Part shown: positions 46,563 through 56,479 of the stretch, piece after piece
Numbering within the stretch: the stretch's first letter is position 1
How the letters are laid out: each line of letters starts with the position of its first letter
NCBI RefSeq assembly: GCF_014652395.1
Contig: NZ_BMYS01000001.1
Span: 310,001 to 374,000, forward strand
Direction: 5' to 3'
Origin: Advenella faeciporci
GTDB lineage: Bacteria > Pseudomonadota > Gammaproteobacteria > Burkholderiales > Burkholderiaceae_B
Length of the DNA stretch: 64,000 nt
Notes under the pieces: generated by a model
Databases searched by the model: none
Seen by the model: the letters and a program-made list of their open reading frames with translations, nothing else
Told to the model about the DNA's origin: nothing
Translations under genes and position numbers: made by a program

Positions 46563-47762
46563 TTACAGCTCGATTCCGCTAAATTCAGCCACAGTATGCA
46601 TATCCTTGTCACCACGGCCTGAGAGATTGACCAGAATGATCTTGTCGGCAGGCAAGGTGGGTGCCAGCTTGGCGGCATAAGCCAGGGCATGGGAGGATTC
46701 AAGCGCGGGAATAATTCCCTCAAAACGGCAGCAGTCATGAAAGGCCTGCAGTGCTTCGGCATCATTGATGCTTTCATAGGAAACACGGCCAATTTCATGC
46801 AACCAGGCATGTTCGGGACCTACGCCGGGATAATCAAGGCCCGCGGAAATGGAATGGGTTTCCTGTACCTGCCCATCTTCGTTTTGCATCACAAAGGTAC
46901 GGTTGCCATGCAACACACCTACCTGGCCCGAATTGATGGAAGCTGCGTTACGCGGGGTATCCAGACCCTCGCCGGCGGCCTCAACACCAATCAGCTTGAC
47001 TTCTTCGTGAGGAATATACGGATAGAAAATGCCCATGGCATTGGAGCCGCCACCCACGCAGGCAACCACATAGTCAGGCTGGCGGCCTGCACGTTGGGGC
47101 ATTTGCTCAAGGCATTCTTCACCGATGATTTTCTGGAAATCACGCACCATGGCCGGATAAGGGTGCGGACCGGCCACCGTGCCAATAATGTAGAAAGTGT
47201 TATCAATATTGGTGACCCAATCACGCATGGCTTCGTTAAGCGCATCTTTAAGCGTTTTGGAGCCGGACTCTACCGGCACCACGGTAGCGCCCAGCAGTTT
47301 CATGCGATAAACGTTAAGGGCCTGACGGCGGACGTCTTCGACCCCCATGTAAACCACGCATTCCAGGCCGTAACGGGCTGCCACGGTAGCCGTGGCCACA
47401 CCGTGCTGGCCAGCGCCGGTTTCGGCAATAATACGGGTTTTGCCCATTTTACGGGCCAAAAGGATTTGACCAATGCAATTGTTGATTTTATGGGCACCCG
47501 TGTGATTCAGGTCTTCGCGCTTGAACCAGATATGGGCACCACCCAGCAGTTCTGACCAGCGTTTGGCATGGTAAACCGGGCTGGGACGCCCCACAAAATG
47601 AGCCAGTTCATCATTGTATTCAGCAACAAAGTCGGGGTCATTCCGGTATTTTTCGTAAGCTTCGTTCAGTTCCTTGATGGCATGCATTAATGTTTCGGCA
47701 ACAAAAATACCGCCAAATCGGCCAAAATGACCTTTTTCATCTGGGTAATTATAGGGTTTCAA
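46563..47762 (-). CDS. trpB: Tryptophan synthase beta chain
   Basis: PLP enzyme joining indole and serine to tryptophan. The 399 residues have the cofactor lysine Lys92 in HTGAHKINN and the phosphate-binding GGGSNAMG. The start codon is TTG: AGGAGG lies four bases upstream and the conserved N-terminus ([17 protein letters not shown]) follows directly. The next ATG would remove the conserved start. trpF, often just upstream in related bacteria, is absent here; relA lies upstream instead. Confidence 0.96.
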   Translation of the reverse strand: MKPYNYPDEKGHFGRFGGIFVAETLMHAIKELNEAYEKYRNDPDFVAEYNDELAHFVGRPSPVYHAKRWSELLGGAHIWFKREDLNHTGAHKINNCIGQILLARKMGKTRIIAETGAGQHGVATATVAARYGLECVVYMGVEDVRRQALNVYRMKLLGATVVPVESGSKTLKDALNEAMRDWVTNIDNTFYIIGTVAGPHPYPAMVRDFQKIIGEECLEQMPQRAGRQPDYVVACVGGGSNAMGIFYPYIPHEEVKLIGVEAAGEGLDTPRNAASINSGQVGVLHGNRTFVMQNEDGQVQETHSISAGLDYPGVGPEHAWLHEIGRVSYESINDAEALQAFHDCCRFEGIIPALESSHALAYAAKLAPTLPADKIILVNLSGRGDKDMHTVAEFSGIEL

Positions 47763-47815
47763 AACGCCTCCTGCAGCGCATTCAATTATTTTATTTAACA
47801 GTCATTTTACTCAAT

Positions 47816-50134
47816 TTAACAGCGGGACGCAGACATTACCCCGGGGATTTCCAATAAGGCTTGCAAAGCCCGGGACAATTGCTCCCCATTCTGGATCTCG
47901 ATGGTAAAGTGCATATGTGCCAGCGAACGCTTGCTTTGCGTATTGACGCCAACCACCTTAAGCTTAAGCCTGGAAAAAGTTTCAGAGACATCCCGCAGCA
48001 GACCTGTGCGATCCTGCGCATGCACGGCAATATTGACCGGATAGACCGTGTCTTCGGTATTACCCCAGGCAACATCAATGACCCGTTCGGGGTTTTTATG
48101 CCTTAACACGGAAAACGAGGTGCAATCCTGACGATGAATGGATACCCCCCGGCCACGGGTGACAAAACCGACAATATCATCGGGTGGTGCCGGGCGGCAA
48201 CAACGTGCCAGCTGGGTCATTAATGAATCAACCCCCACCACCAGCACACCGCCCTTACCTGCCTGGCGGGTATCGGTTTGGCGAGCCACCAGGATTTTGT
48301 CTTCGGCACCGGTTTCAGCGCTCGGCTCGGCAAAAGCAGAAGCAATGGACCGCAAGCTGAACTCGTCTTTGGCGACTGCCACATACAAATCATCGGCACG
48401 GGCAAAGCCCAGTTTTTCGGCCAGCTGTTCCTGATTAACCGCTGTTTTACCCAAGCGTTGCAATTCCTTCTCAACCTGCTCTTGTCCGCTGGTAATACGT
48501 TTTTGCAATTCAATCGCATTAAACCATAATCGCACCTTGGCCCTGGCCCTGGGGCTGGCCAAATAACCCAGTTGCGAATTCAGCCAGTCACGGGAAGGCC
48601 CGCCCGACTTGGCAGCAATAATTTCAACCGTCTGGCCGGTTTTCAGTTTGGTGTTAAGCGCAACCATATGGCCGTCTACCTTGGCTCCCCGACAACGGTG
48701 TCCCAGGTCTGTATGCAGATGGTAGGCAAAGTCAACCGGCGTACTGTCTTCCGCCAGCTCAATGACACGGGCCTGCGGTGTGAGCACATAGATACGCTCA
48801 TGCCTTTCACCCTCTTTCATTTGTTCCAGCTGTTCGCCGGTTTTTTTCAATTCGGCTTTTTTACGCTCCAGCCCAGGCTGGTTTACCCCATTTTCTTCAG
48901 ACGCTTTTTTTTCTTCTTTTTCGGTAATGCCTACCTCTTTGCGCCACGAAAGCAACTGCCGCATCCAGGAAACCTGGCGGTCATACAGGCTGGAAGCCGC
49001 TACCTGCCCGCCTTTTACCCCGGCTTCTTTATAGCGCCAGTGGGCCGCCATGCCATATTCGGCAAACTGATGCATTTGCGTGGTGCGGATCTGCACTTCA
49101 AAAGCGCGACCGTCATCACCCATAACTACCGTATGAAGGGAGCGGTAACCGTTAGGTTTGGGATTGGCAATGTAATCATCGTATTCGTCCATAACCGGTG
49201 TCCACTTGGCATGCACCAGTGACAAGGCGGTGTAACAATCCCGTTCGGTATCCACAATAATACGCAAAGCCTGCAAGTCATACAATTGGTCAAAATCAAG
49301 CTGTTTGTTGCGCATCTTGTTGTAAATACTGTAAATATGCTTGGCTCGACCGGCCACATCGGCCTTGATGCCCATTTCCTGCAACGAATCCCGAATCTCA
49401 TTGACGGTTGCGGCAACAAGGCTTTCACGCTCTACACGGCGACTTTCCAGTTTTTTGGCGATATCCTTGTACACCTCGGGCTCAAGAAAGCGGAAAGAAA
49501 GGTCTTCCATTTCCCATTTGATTTGCCAGATCCCCAGGCGATTGGCCAGTGGCGCATACACATCGCGGGTTTCAATGGAAATATCTTCAGGGCAGGGTTT
49601 CTTGGTTTCAGCAAACCAGCGCAATGTTTGCAACCGGGAAGCCAGACGCACCAGCACAATTCGCAAATCGGTAGCCATGGCCAGCAACATTTTGCGCAGC
49701 ATTTCCTGCTGGTTGCCGCTATTGCCGCCTTCCTGGCTGGCAGTACCTGCATTGCGGGCCACCAAGCCTATTTTGACCAATTCCCGTGACCCCTGGACCA
49801 GATTAAAGACCTCCAGCCCAAACTGATTGATAATTTCGTTCTTGTAGTTTTTTTCAGAAGCTGCCTCTTGCTTTGTGGGCATGGCGGCAATAAGGCCCGA
49901 CACCATAGTGGTCGCATCAACCTGGAGCAGGGATAAAATCCTGACCACCCCGGCAGCATGTTTAAGTGCTGGCTCTCCGGTTGCAAGAATCTGCCCGCCC
50001 ATGGTTTGCAAAGCCCAGCTGGTTGCTTTTTCCAGCAAGCGCCACTCTTCGGGTCGAAGGTCTTCACACACCGACTCAAGCCACGCTTCATCAAGGACGT
50101 TTTTATTTTCGCTATCGGGTATCATGTGAATCAT
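47816..50134 (-). CDS. relA: (p)ppGpp synthetase RelA
   Basis: Ribosome-associated synthetase of the stringent response. From MIHMIPDSEN the product has 772 residues; the frame continues upstream to 50338 but would overlap the divergent gene. Its order is a degenerate HD domain (intact HD motif absent, so probably no hydrolase), a synthetase domain with LDFDQLYDLQALRIIVDTE, NGYRSLHTVVMG and EVQIRTTQMHQFAEYGMAAH, then TGS (VYVLTPQARVIEL-like), zinc-finger region (LARCCRPAPPDDIVGFVTRG) and C-terminal ACT domain. The DFDQ loop resembles RelA rather than SpoT. No clear Shine-Dalgarno. Confidence 0.94.
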   Translation of the reverse strand: MIHMIPDSENKNVLDEAWLESVCEDLRPEEWRLLEKATSWALQTMGGQILATGEPALKHAAGVVRILSLLQVDATTMVSGLIAAMPTKQEAASEKNYKNEIINQFGLEVFNLVQGSRELVKIGLVARNAGTASQEGGNSGNQQEMLRKMLLAMATDLRIVLVRLASRLQTLRWFAETKKPCPEDISIETRDVYAPLANRLGIWQIKWEMEDLSFRFLEPEVYKDIAKKLESRRVERESLVAATVNEIRDSLQEMGIKADVAGRAKHIYSIYNKMRNKQLDFDQLYDLQALRIIVDTERDCYTALSLVHAKWTPVMDEYDDYIANPKPNGYRSLHTVVMGDDGRAFEVQIRTTQMHQFAEYGMAAHWRYKEAGVKGGQVAASSLYDRQVSWMRQLLSWRKEVGITEKEEKKASEENGVNQPGLERKKAELKKTGEQLEQMKEGERHERIYVLTPQARVIELAEDSTPVDFAYHLHTDLGHRCRGAKVDGHMVALNTKLKTGQTVEIIAAKSGGPSRDWLNSQLGYLASPRARAKVRLWFNAIELQKRITSGQEQVEKELQRLGKTAVNQEQLAEKLGFARADDLYVAVAKDEFSLRSIASAFAEPSAETGAEDKILVARQTDTRQAGKGGVLVVGVDSLMTQLARCCRPAPPDDIVGFVTRGRGVSIHRQDCTSFSVLRHKNPERVIDVAWGNTEDTVYPVNIAVHAQDRTGLLRDVSETFSRLKLKVVGVNTQSKRSLAHMHFTIEIQNGEQLSRALQALLEIPGVMSASRC

Positions 50135-50192
50135 GGTTAAGGAATAATATAAGAAATCAAATGCAACACCCCTTATTGTACAGGCCGAAACT

Positions 50193-50696
50193 ATGGACGC
50201 AAATACAAAAACGTTGTTAGTCATTTGGCATTCACGCACTAATGCCGCCAAACTGGCTGCCCAGGCGGCCTGTGACAGCGCCCGCAAGATTCGCCAGGAA
50301 CTGGGCCAGCAAGATGAAATCATCATGCTGAACGCCAACGAGGTAACGCTTGACCTGCTTTTACAGGCAGATGCCTACCTGTTTTGCGCCCCTGAAAACC
50401 TGGCCAGCCTAAGTGGTGCCATGAAAGAGTTTTTTGACCGTTTTTATTATGATCTACTGGGCAACGTAGAGGGACGGCCATACAGTGCGATTATTACCGC
50501 CGGCTCTGACGGGCAAGGAGCACTGCGACAGCTGCAGCGCATTTGCACCGGCTGGCGCCTTAACGAAAAAGTGCCAGCCATTATATTGAATACCGCCAGC
50601 CAGACCAAAGAAGAAATCCTTGCGCCGAAAAGCCTGTCAGCCGAACAGCTGGCCCAGGCTGCCGAAGTGGGAGGCACGCTTTATGCCTGGCTATGA
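50193..50696 (+). CDS. Flavodoxin-fold NAD(P)H-dependent oxidoreductase-like protein
   Basis: 167-residue protein with a flavodoxin-like pattern: first strand TLLVIWHSRTNAAKLAAQA, a flavin-loop candidate FCAPENLASLSGAMKEFFDRF, and ITAGSDGQGALRQLQRIC. It resembles NADPH-dependent FMN reductases, but the partner and substrate are unknown. It is divergent from relA, 58 bases away. Palindromic repeats begin right after its stop codon. Confidence 0.75.
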   Translation: MDANTKTLLVIWHSRTNAAKLAAQAACDSARKIRQELGQQDEIIMLNANEVTLDLLLQADAYLFCAPENLASLSGAMKEFFDRFYYDLLGNVEGRPYSAIITAGSDGQGALRQLQRICTGWRLNEKVPAIILNTASQTKEEILAPKSLSAEQLAQAAEVGGTLYAWL

Positions 50697-50697
50697 A

Positions 50698-50734
50698 ATA
50701 CGCATTCCCACGCGGGAGCATGGGAACGAGTAAA
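50698..50734. repeat. Palindromic repeat, copy 1
   Basis: 37-base unit containing CATTCCCACGCGGGAGCATG and GGGAACGAGTAAA, with a TTCCCA / TGGGAA stem. It is nearly identical to copy 2, one base different, 41 bases on. Confidence 0.85.
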
Positions 50735-50738
50735 CCGG

Positions 50739-50775
50739 ATACGCATTCCCACGCGGGAGCACGGGAACGAGTAAA
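50739..50775. repeat. Palindromic repeat, copy 2
   Basis: Second unit of the tandem pair, identical to copy 1 except C for T at the palindrome centre. It ends 3 bases before the ridA-like stop codon, so the pair fills the space between two convergent genes. Confidence 0.85.
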
Positions 50776-50777
50776 AC

Positions 50778-51128
50778 TTAAAGCGCTGCTGTCACAACGA
50801 TTTCAACCTTGAAACCGGGATTGGCCAAACGGGCTTCCACCGTTGCACGGGGTGGTGCGTTTTCTTTGGAGACCCATTGATCCCATGCTTTATTCATGGC
50901 AGGGAATTCGGCCATATTGGCCACATAAATTTGTGCCATTAAAATTCTTTCTTTGCTGGTACCGGCCTGCGCCAGCAACTCGTCGATGGTAGCCAGTACC
51001 TGGGCGGTTTGGCCTTCCATATCCAGTGAAGCATCGGTGGGAACCTGCCCAGCCAGGTAGGCAACGCCATTATAAACAGCCATATCGGACAAGCGGGCAC
51101 CCACATTGGTACGTTTAATATCGCTCAT
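50778..51128 (-). CDS. RidA-family protein
   Basis: 116-residue member of the YjgF/YER057c/UK114 family; archetypal RidA hydrolyses reactive enamines and imines from PLP enzymes. The conserved arginine is in PPRATVEARLANPGFKVEI, with AYLAGQVPTD and EGQTAQVLATIDELLAQAG. The glutamate and tyrosine pattern of true RidA differs, so it is probably a Rid-2 or later subgroup. It starts 32 bases after pncB and may be co-transcribed with it. Confidence 0.88.
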   Translation of the reverse strand: MSDIKRTNVGARLSDMAVYNGVAYLAGQVPTDASLDMEGQTAQVLATIDELLAQAGTSKERILMAQIYVANMAEFPAMNKAWDQWVSKENAPPRATVEARLANPGFKVEIVVTAAL

Positions 51129-51159
51129 TCAAGGTTTCCTGTAAAAGGTTGAGAAAAAA

Positions 51160-52335
51160 TCAGGCAGCGGGCAAATCAAAGACATGCCGCAAATAAGACA
51201 AATAAGCAGGGTCATCACACATGGTTTTCTCGGGTTCGTCTGAAACCTTGGCAACCGGCTGGCCATTGCAACGAACCATTTTCATGACCACCTGCAAGGC
51301 TGGCACACCCATGTCGTTGGTTAAATTAGTGCCAATCCCAAAAGACACCTTGCAGCGCCCACTAAAACGACGCGCAATCTCCATGGCTGTTGGAAAATTG
51401 AGGTTATTGGAAAAAACCAGGGTTTTGCTGATGGGATCTACCCGATTGGCCTGATAATGGGCCAACAGGCGTTCTCCCCATTCGAACGGATCGCCGGAAT
51501 CGTGACGCGCGCCATCAAACAATTTGCAAAAATACATGTCAAAATCACGCAGGAAAGCATTCAGGCCGTAAACATCAGACAGGGCAATACCCAGGTCACC
51601 ACGGTATTCTTTAGCCCACATTTCAAGGGCAAACACCTGGGAATCGCGCAAGCGCGGCCCCAATGCCTGGCAGGCCTGCAAATATTCGTGCCCCATGGTA
51701 CCCAAGGGAGTTGTATTATATTCTTTGGCCATTAAGACATTACTGGTACCCACGAAATGGTTGCCCATTTTTTCTTTAAGGGTTTTAACCACTTCATGAT
51801 GCCAGGCCTTGGAAAATCGCCGGCGGGTACCGTATTCGGAAATTTTGAAACTTTTCAGGTCGGTACTGGCATTGACCAGTTCAATTTTCTCATTCAGGCG
51901 ACGCCTGCCTTCCGTCCAATCAAGATTTTTATGCACATTGCGGAAATACACTTCATTCACAATGGCCAGCACCGGGATTTCAAATAAAATCGTATGCAGC
52001 CAGGGGCCTTTGGCCTCGATGGTAATTTCCCCTTCCTCGGGGCCCTCACCTACTTCGATGCATTTTTCGGGCAAATGAAACAGGCCCAGGAAATCAACAA
52101 AATCACTTTTGATGAAACGCATGTTGCGCAAATAGTCCAGTTCATCTTCAGTGAAGCGCAACTGGCACAGATGATGAATTTCCTCGCGTATTTCATTAAT
52201 GTAAGGACGCAGGTTGACACCCTTGGAACGGCACTTGAAGCGGTACTCCACCTGGGCACCTGGAAACTGATGCAACACGACCTGCATCATGCTGAATTTA
52301 TATAAATCGGTATCTAAAAGCGAGGTAATAATCAT
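51160..52335 (-). CDS. pncB: Nicotinate phosphoribosyltransferase
   Basis: Makes nicotinate mononucleotide for NAD salvage. The 391 residues start with the conserved [50 protein letters not shown] and FSNNLNF form the active site region. The histidine autophosphorylation segment is present in [15 protein letters not shown]. The frame allows a GTG start at 52344; neither has a clear Shine-Dalgarno and I take the ATG at 52335. Confidence 0.94.
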   Translation of the reverse strand: MIITSLLDTDLYKFSMMQVVLHQFPGAQVEYRFKCRSKGVNLRPYINEIREEIHHLCQLRFTEDELDYLRNMRFIKSDFVDFLGLFHLPEKCIEVGEGPEEGEITIEAKGPWLHTILFEIPVLAIVNEVYFRNVHKNLDWTEGRRRLNEKIELVNASTDLKSFKISEYGTRRRFSKAWHHEVVKTLKEKMGNHFVGTSNVLMAKEYNTTPLGTMGHEYLQACQALGPRLRDSQVFALEMWAKEYRGDLGIALSDVYGLNAFLRDFDMYFCKLFDGARHDSGDPFEWGERLLAHYQANRVDPISKTLVFSNNLNFPTAMEIARRFSGRCKVSFGIGTNLTNDMGVPALQVVMKMVRCNGQPVAKVSDEPEKTMCDDPAYLSYLRHVFDLPAA

Positions 52336-52447
52336 GTCGGTCACGGTGAATTTTTTATAACCATATCACAGCTATCAGGGTTTTGAGCGCCAAGTATTTC
52401 AAGATTGGGTAAAATCACATTTTTAATGTCGTTTATTGGAGTTTTAA

Positions 52448-52771
52448 ATGACTCACGTTGTTACCGAAAACTGTATTAAATGCAAATATACAGACTGTGT
52501 TGATGTATGCCCTGTCGATTGTTTCAAGGAAGGCCCCAACTTCCTGGTGATTGATCCCGATGAATGCATTGACTGTGCCGTCTGTATTCCCGAGTGTCCG
52601 GCCAATGCCATTTTTGCTGAAGAGGACGTGCCACAGGACCAGATCCATTTCATCAAAATCAATGCAGAACTCAGCCCCGAGTTCCCAACCATCAGCCGCT
52701 CTAAAAAACCGCTTGACGATGCTGATGAGTGGAATAACGTACCAGACAAACTCCAGTACCTGGAAAAATAG
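52448..52771 (+). CDS. fdxA: Ferredoxin FdxA (7Fe type)
   Basis: Soluble [3Fe-4S][4Fe-4S] ferredoxin of 107 residues with cysteines at 9, 12, 17, 21, 25, 40, 43, 46 and 50, and an extended C-terminus ([18 protein letters not shown]) as in Azotobacter ferredoxin I. TTGGAG precedes the ATG. Ferredoxin-NADP reductase follows after 22 bases, so the two are a likely electron-transfer pair. Confidence 0.95.
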   Translation: MTHVVTENCIKCKYTDCVDVCPVDCFKEGPNFLVIDPDECIDCAVCIPECPANAIFAEEDVPQDQIHFIKINAELSPEFPTISRSKKPLDDADEWNNVPDKLQYLEK

Positions 52772-52793
52772 CTGACCGAAAAAACAGGAAAAT

Positions 52794-53564
52794 ATGACTG
52801 ACCAGAAATATACCCGTGAAACAGTAACCGGCATGACCGAATGGGTGCCCGGCAAGCTGTTCTCGATCACCACCACCCGCGATAGTGCCTTCCAGTTTGA
52901 ACCGGGCCAGTTTGCCCGGCTTGGCCTGCCCGCCAGCAATGACCACGCTGCCGAGCCCACTATTTGGCGTGCCTATTCCATGGTCAGTACCCCAGAGGAT
53001 GATTTTCTGTCTTTTTACTCTATTGTAGTACCTGAGGGCGAATTCAGTCCCCGCCTGGCCGGCCTTAAAACCGGCGACCCGGTTTATATCGACAAAACCG
53101 CCTTTGGTTTCCTGACCATAGACCGTTTCCCCCAGGGAGGCAATTTGTGGCTACTTGCTACAGGCACCGGCTTATCGGCCTATATCTCCATGCTCAACAC
53201 CCCCGCCACCTGGGAACGGTTTGACAAAATCATCCTGGCCCATGGTGTTCGTACCTGCGAAGAGCTGACTTATCAGGATGAAATGGCCAAATGGCAACAA
53301 CAGTTTGGCGATCGTTTTGTTTACTTGCCCCTTCCCACCCGGGAGGCTTACAAAAACCATCCGCAGGAACGCCTGACCAGCCTTATCAGCAATGGCAAGC
53401 TTGAGCAGTTAAGCGGCTTGAAACTGGATCCGGAAACATCAAGAATCATGCTGTGTGGCAACCCCGAGATGCTCTCTGAAGCACGAAAAATACTGGGTGA
53501 AAAAGGCTTCGCAGCCGGCAGGCGCGGCATCCCGGGCAATCTTGCCGTTGAAAATTACTGGTAA
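52794..53564 (+). CDS. fpr: Ferredoxin-NADP reductase
   Basis: FAD enzyme exchanging electrons between NADPH and ferredoxin or flavodoxin, important in oxidative stress. The 256 residues have FAD-binding RAYSMVSTP, FSPRLAGLKTGDPV, NADP-binding ATGTGLSAYISML, the segment IMLCGNPEML, and the typical terminal VENYW. Length matches E. coli Fpr (248). In one operon with fdxA. Confidence 0.95.
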   Translation: MTDQKYTRETVTGMTEWVPGKLFSITTTRDSAFQFEPGQFARLGLPASNDHAAEPTIWRAYSMVSTPEDDFLSFYSIVVPEGEFSPRLAGLKTGDPVYIDKTAFGFLTIDRFPQGGNLWLLATGTGLSAYISMLNTPATWERFDKIILAHGVRTCEELTYQDEMAKWQQQFGDRFVYLPLPTREAYKNHPQERLTSLISNGKLEQLSGLKLDPETSRIMLCGNPEMLSEARKILGEKGFAAGRRGIPGNLAVENYW

Positions 53565-53680
53565 TAATTCCTTATTTATTGCCCTATAACGTATTTATGA
53601 ATAGTAACAAAATAGTAATTTCCCTAACTTCTGTCTGTTTTAGGTGAAAATTAACATTTCCTGATGTTATATCCAGATCA

Positions 53681-53713
53681 CTGGTGCTAGACTTTTATCA
53701 TGCACCAGGTTTT
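53681..53713 (+). terminator. Candidate terminator or leader hairpin before phaZ
   Basis: CTGGTGC (53681-53687) and GCACCAG (53702-53708) form a 7-base-pair stem with a 14-base loop and are followed by GTTTTT. It is 117 bases after fpr and 33 before phaZ. Either it ends the fpr transcript or it lies in the phaZ leader. A TAACAT/ATGTTA repeat lies just upstream. Confidence 0.4.
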
Positions 53714-53745
53714 TCTGGGCAAAACAACAACAAGGAAATGAGATT

Positions 53746-54978
53746 ATGTTGTACCAATTTCATGAATTGACCCGCTCCATACTGGCTCCTATTTCGGCTT
53801 TCACGAACATAGGCTCTCAACTTTTTTCCAATCCTTACAGTCCATACGCCTATATCCCCAACTCAAAACAGATATCGGCAGGGCTTGAACTCATTCATCG
53901 ATTGGGCAAGGATTATGAAAAACCCGAATGGGGCATCAATTCAGTCATCGTGGAAGACCGCGAAGTGAGGGTTCATGCTGAAATTGCCCAAAGCAAACCT
54001 TTTTGCAATTTGGTTCATTTTGTTCGCGAACCTGAACCCAACGCAAAACCCTGTCCAAAAGTGCTGATTGCTGCCCCGCTGTCCGGGCACCATGCCACTT
54101 TGCTGCGTGATACGGTACGCACCATGCTAAGCGCTTATGATGTCTACGTGACCGACTGGATCGATGCGCGCATGGTTTCCCTGGCTGAAGGCACCTTCCA
54201 TCTGGATGACTACATTGAATATATCCAGGAATTCATCCGCACGCTGGGCCCAGACCTGCACGTTATGTCGGTTTGCCAGCCTACCGTACCCGTTCTGGCC
54301 GCAATTTCTTTGATGGCGGGCAATAATGAAACGGTTATGCCCAAAAGCATGATCATGATGGGTGGCCCGCTGGATACCCGTTACTCGCCCACCGAAGTTA
54401 ACGGACTGGCCAGTACCAAACCCTATTCATGGTTTGAAAACCAGCTGATTCACATCGTGCCCTCCCGTTACCCGGGTGTGGGCCGCAAGGTTTATCCGGG
54501 CTTTTTGCAACATGCCGGTTTTGTTTCCATGAATCCCGACAAACACATGCAGTCGCACTACGACTACTATCGCAACCTTATGAAAGGCAATGAGATGGAA
54601 GCCAGTGGCCACCGCAAATTCTACGATGAGTACAATGCGGTGCTGGACATGCCGGCCGAATATTACCTTGACACCATTCGGGTCGTCTTCCAGGAACACC
54701 TGCTTCCACGCGGGCTTTGGGATGTTCGTGGCGTACGGGTAGATCCCGATCATATCCGCAATGTCAAACTCATGACCGTTGAAGGTGAACTGGATGACAT
54801 TACCGGCCATGGGCAAACCCGTGTGGCCCATGAACTGTGTGGCAACATACCTAATGCCAACAAATACCATCTGCAGGCAACTGGCTGTGGACACTATGGT
54901 ATTTTTTCCGGCACCAAGTGGCGTATGCGAATTTTTCCTGAAGTGAAAGAATTCATCAATAACGTCGACCGGGACTGA
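53746..54978 (+). CDS. phaZ: Intracellular polyhydroxybutyrate depolymerase
   Basis: Mobilises stored PHB granules. At 410 residues with no signal peptide, it fits the intracellular PhaZ1-type of Ralstonia/Cupriavidus. Catalytic Cys177 lies in [12 protein letters not shown] where other depolymerases have serine; the aspartate is likely in [10 protein letters not shown] and the histidine in [14 protein letters not shown]. The AAGGAAATGAG stretch before the ATG gives a ribosome site. No synthase gene is in this window, but the gene implies the cell stores polyhydroxyalkanoate. Confidence 0.92.
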   Translation: MLYQFHELTRSILAPISAFTNIGSQLFSNPYSPYAYIPNSKQISAGLELIHRLGKDYEKPEWGINSVIVEDREVRVHAEIAQSKPFCNLVHFVREPEPNAKPCPKVLIAAPLSGHHATLLRDTVRTMLSAYDVYVTDWIDARMVSLAEGTFHLDDYIEYIQEFIRTLGPDLHVMSVCQPTVPVLAAISLMAGNNETVMPKSMIMMGGPLDTRYSPTEVNGLASTKPYSWFENQLIHIVPSRYPGVGRKVYPGFLQHAGFVSMNPDKHMQSHYDYYRNLMKGNEMEASGHRKFYDEYNAVLDMPAEYYLDTIRVVFQEHLLPRGLWDVRGVRVDPDHIRNVKLMTVEGELDDITGHGQTRVAHELCGNIPNANKYHLQATGCGHYGIFSGTKWRMRIFPEVKEFINNVDRD

Positions 54979-54995
54979 TTTCCGGTTAAAATGGG

Positions 54996-55024
54996 AAGGC
55001 CTGTTCAAACAACAGGCCTTTTTT
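54996..55024 (+). terminator. Terminator of phaZ
   Basis: Perfect 10-base-pair stem AAGGCCTGTT / AACAGGCCTT with loop CAAAC, ending in a T-run, 17 bases after the stop. Confidence 0.88.
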
Positions 55025-55033
55025 ATTTTTACT

Positions 55034-55726
55034 ATGACAAGCAAATCCCTACTTCAGAAAATTGATGCCATCCTGCCGCAAACCCAATGCACAAAATGCG
55101 GCTATGATGGCTGTAAACCCTATGCACAGGCACTGGTTCAGCAAGAAGCCAGCATCAACCGCTGCCCTCCCGGGGGCAGCCAGGGCATACAGCAGCTGGC
55201 TACTTTGCTGCAAGTACCGGTCTTACCCCTGGACCCGGAATGCGGCCCTGAGATCCCCCTGCAGGTGGCGGTGATTGATGAAGCCCACTGCATTGGCTGC
55301 ACCCTGTGCATCCGGGCCTGTCCGGTAGACGCCATTATTGGTGCCAATAAATTCATGCATACGGTAGACCCGCAATTATGCACGGGTTGCGACTTATGCG
55401 TTGCGCCCTGTCCGGTTGACTGCATCAGCATGGTTGATGCCAACCGCACCTGGACGACTGCAGACGCCAATGCCGCGCGGGATCGCCATGAGCAACGTGC
55501 TGCACGCCTGCTAAAACTAAGCCTGCAGGAAGAGGCCCGTCTTAACCAGAAATCCATTCAAACCGCTACGCATTCCGAAGAATTGGCCAGCCTGCCCACG
55601 CCACCCCAACCGTCAGGCAATGAAAAAACCGCTGAGCAGCTTAAGAAAGAGGCCATTGCCCTGGCACTGCAACGGGCTCGTGAACGACGCCAGCAAGGCA
55701 TAAAAAAAGGCCCTGCCACCCCATAA
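55034..55726 (+). CDS. RnfB-like ferredoxin, soluble and stand-alone
   Basis: 230-residue iron-sulfur protein. The 4Fe-4S (Fe-S) domain comes first ([26 protein letters not shown]), followed by a double ferredoxin domain ([32 protein letters not shown]), then a basic helical tail. True RnfB has an N-terminal membrane helix; this one has none, and no other rnf genes are near. It likely serves as a soluble electron carrier. nth, itself an Fe-S enzyme, follows after 2 bases, an association known in E. coli for rnf and nth. Confidence 0.88.
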   Translation: MTSKSLLQKIDAILPQTQCTKCGYDGCKPYAQALVQQEASINRCPPGGSQGIQQLATLLQVPVLPLDPECGPEIPLQVAVIDEAHCIGCTLCIRACPVDAIIGANKFMHTVDPQLCTGCDLCVAPCPVDCISMVDANRTWTTADANAARDRHEQRAARLLKLSLQEEARLNQKSIQTATHSEELASLPTPPQPSGNEKTAEQLKKEAIALALQRARERRQQGIKKGPATP

Positions 55727-55728
55727 CC

Positions 55729-56367
55729 ATGAACGCCGAAAAAAGAAAAGAGATTTTTGCCCGCTTTAAAGCCGCCAACCCCAAACCCACCACAGAACTG
55801 GAATACGAAAACAATTTTCAGTTGCTGATTGCGGTACTGTTATCGGCACAGGCCACCGATAAAGCGGTTAATATTGCAACCCGCAAGTTTTTCGACACCT
55901 GTAAAACACCCCAGGATATCCTGGACATGGGACTGGAAAAATTTACCGAAGCCATTCGCACCATTGGCCTGTACAAAACCAAGGCTAAAAATGCCCTGGC
56001 CACCTGTGAGATCTTGCAAAACCAATACAACGGCCAGGTCCCCGGCAACCGTGAAGCGCTGGAGTCCTTGCCTGGCGTAGGCCGAAAAACCGCCAATGTA
56101 GTGCTTAATACCGCTTTTGGCCAACCTGCCATGGCGGTAGACACGCATATTTTCCGGGTTTCCAATCGCACCGGCATTGCACCGGGCAAGAATGTGCTTG
56201 AAGTAGAAAAAAAACTGCTCAGGCTGGTCCCTAAAGAATATTTGCTTGACGCGCATCACTGGCTGATATTGCATGGCCGCTATGTGTGCGTGGCCCGAAA
56301 ACCAAAATGTCCGCAATGCGGCATTGCGGACATCTGTGATTACAAAGATAAAACCAAGGCATCCTGA
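55729..56367 (+). CDS. nth: Endonuclease III
   Basis: Base-excision repair glycosylase/lyase for oxidised pyrimidines. The 212 residues have a helix-hairpin-helix with catalytic Lys near 119 (LPGVGRKTANVVLN), catalytic Asp near 137 (VDTHIFRVSNRTG), and a C-terminal 4Fe-4S loop with spacing C-x6-C-x2-C-x5-C. It is co-transcribed with the RnfB-like gene and converges on livF; the 112-base gap between holds only a GGTGA/TCACC stem without T-run. Confidence 0.97.
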   Translation: MNAEKRKEIFARFKAANPKPTTELEYENNFQLLIAVLLSAQATDKAVNIATRKFFDTCKTPQDILDMGLEKFTEAIRTIGLYKTKAKNALATCEILQNQYNGQVPGNREALESLPGVGRKTANVVLNTAFGQPAMAVDTHIFRVSNRTGIAPGKNVLEVEKKLLRLVPKEYLLDAHHWLILHGRYVCVARKPKCPQCGIADICDYKDKTKAS

Positions 56368-56479
56368 TAAAACCGGGACATCCTGAAGCAGCCGGGACAA
56401 TCATCAAGTCCTGCGAAAAACATCTTCCCGGATTGGCAATCCAAGCTGGTGAACCGCTGGCGGCTCACCGGGCTGTTAC

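Noticed and set aside
46689-47555. Long open frame (288 codons) on the plus strand
   Set aside because: Antisense to trpB along its whole length; composition mirrors trpB codons and no known domain is visible.
50135-50338. N-terminal extension of RelA
   Set aside because: The open frame continues upstream but would overlap the divergent flavodoxin-fold gene and has no RelA-like sequence.
50698-50775. Possible CRISPR array
   Set aside because: Only two units with a spacer of four bases and an internal palindrome; no cas genes.
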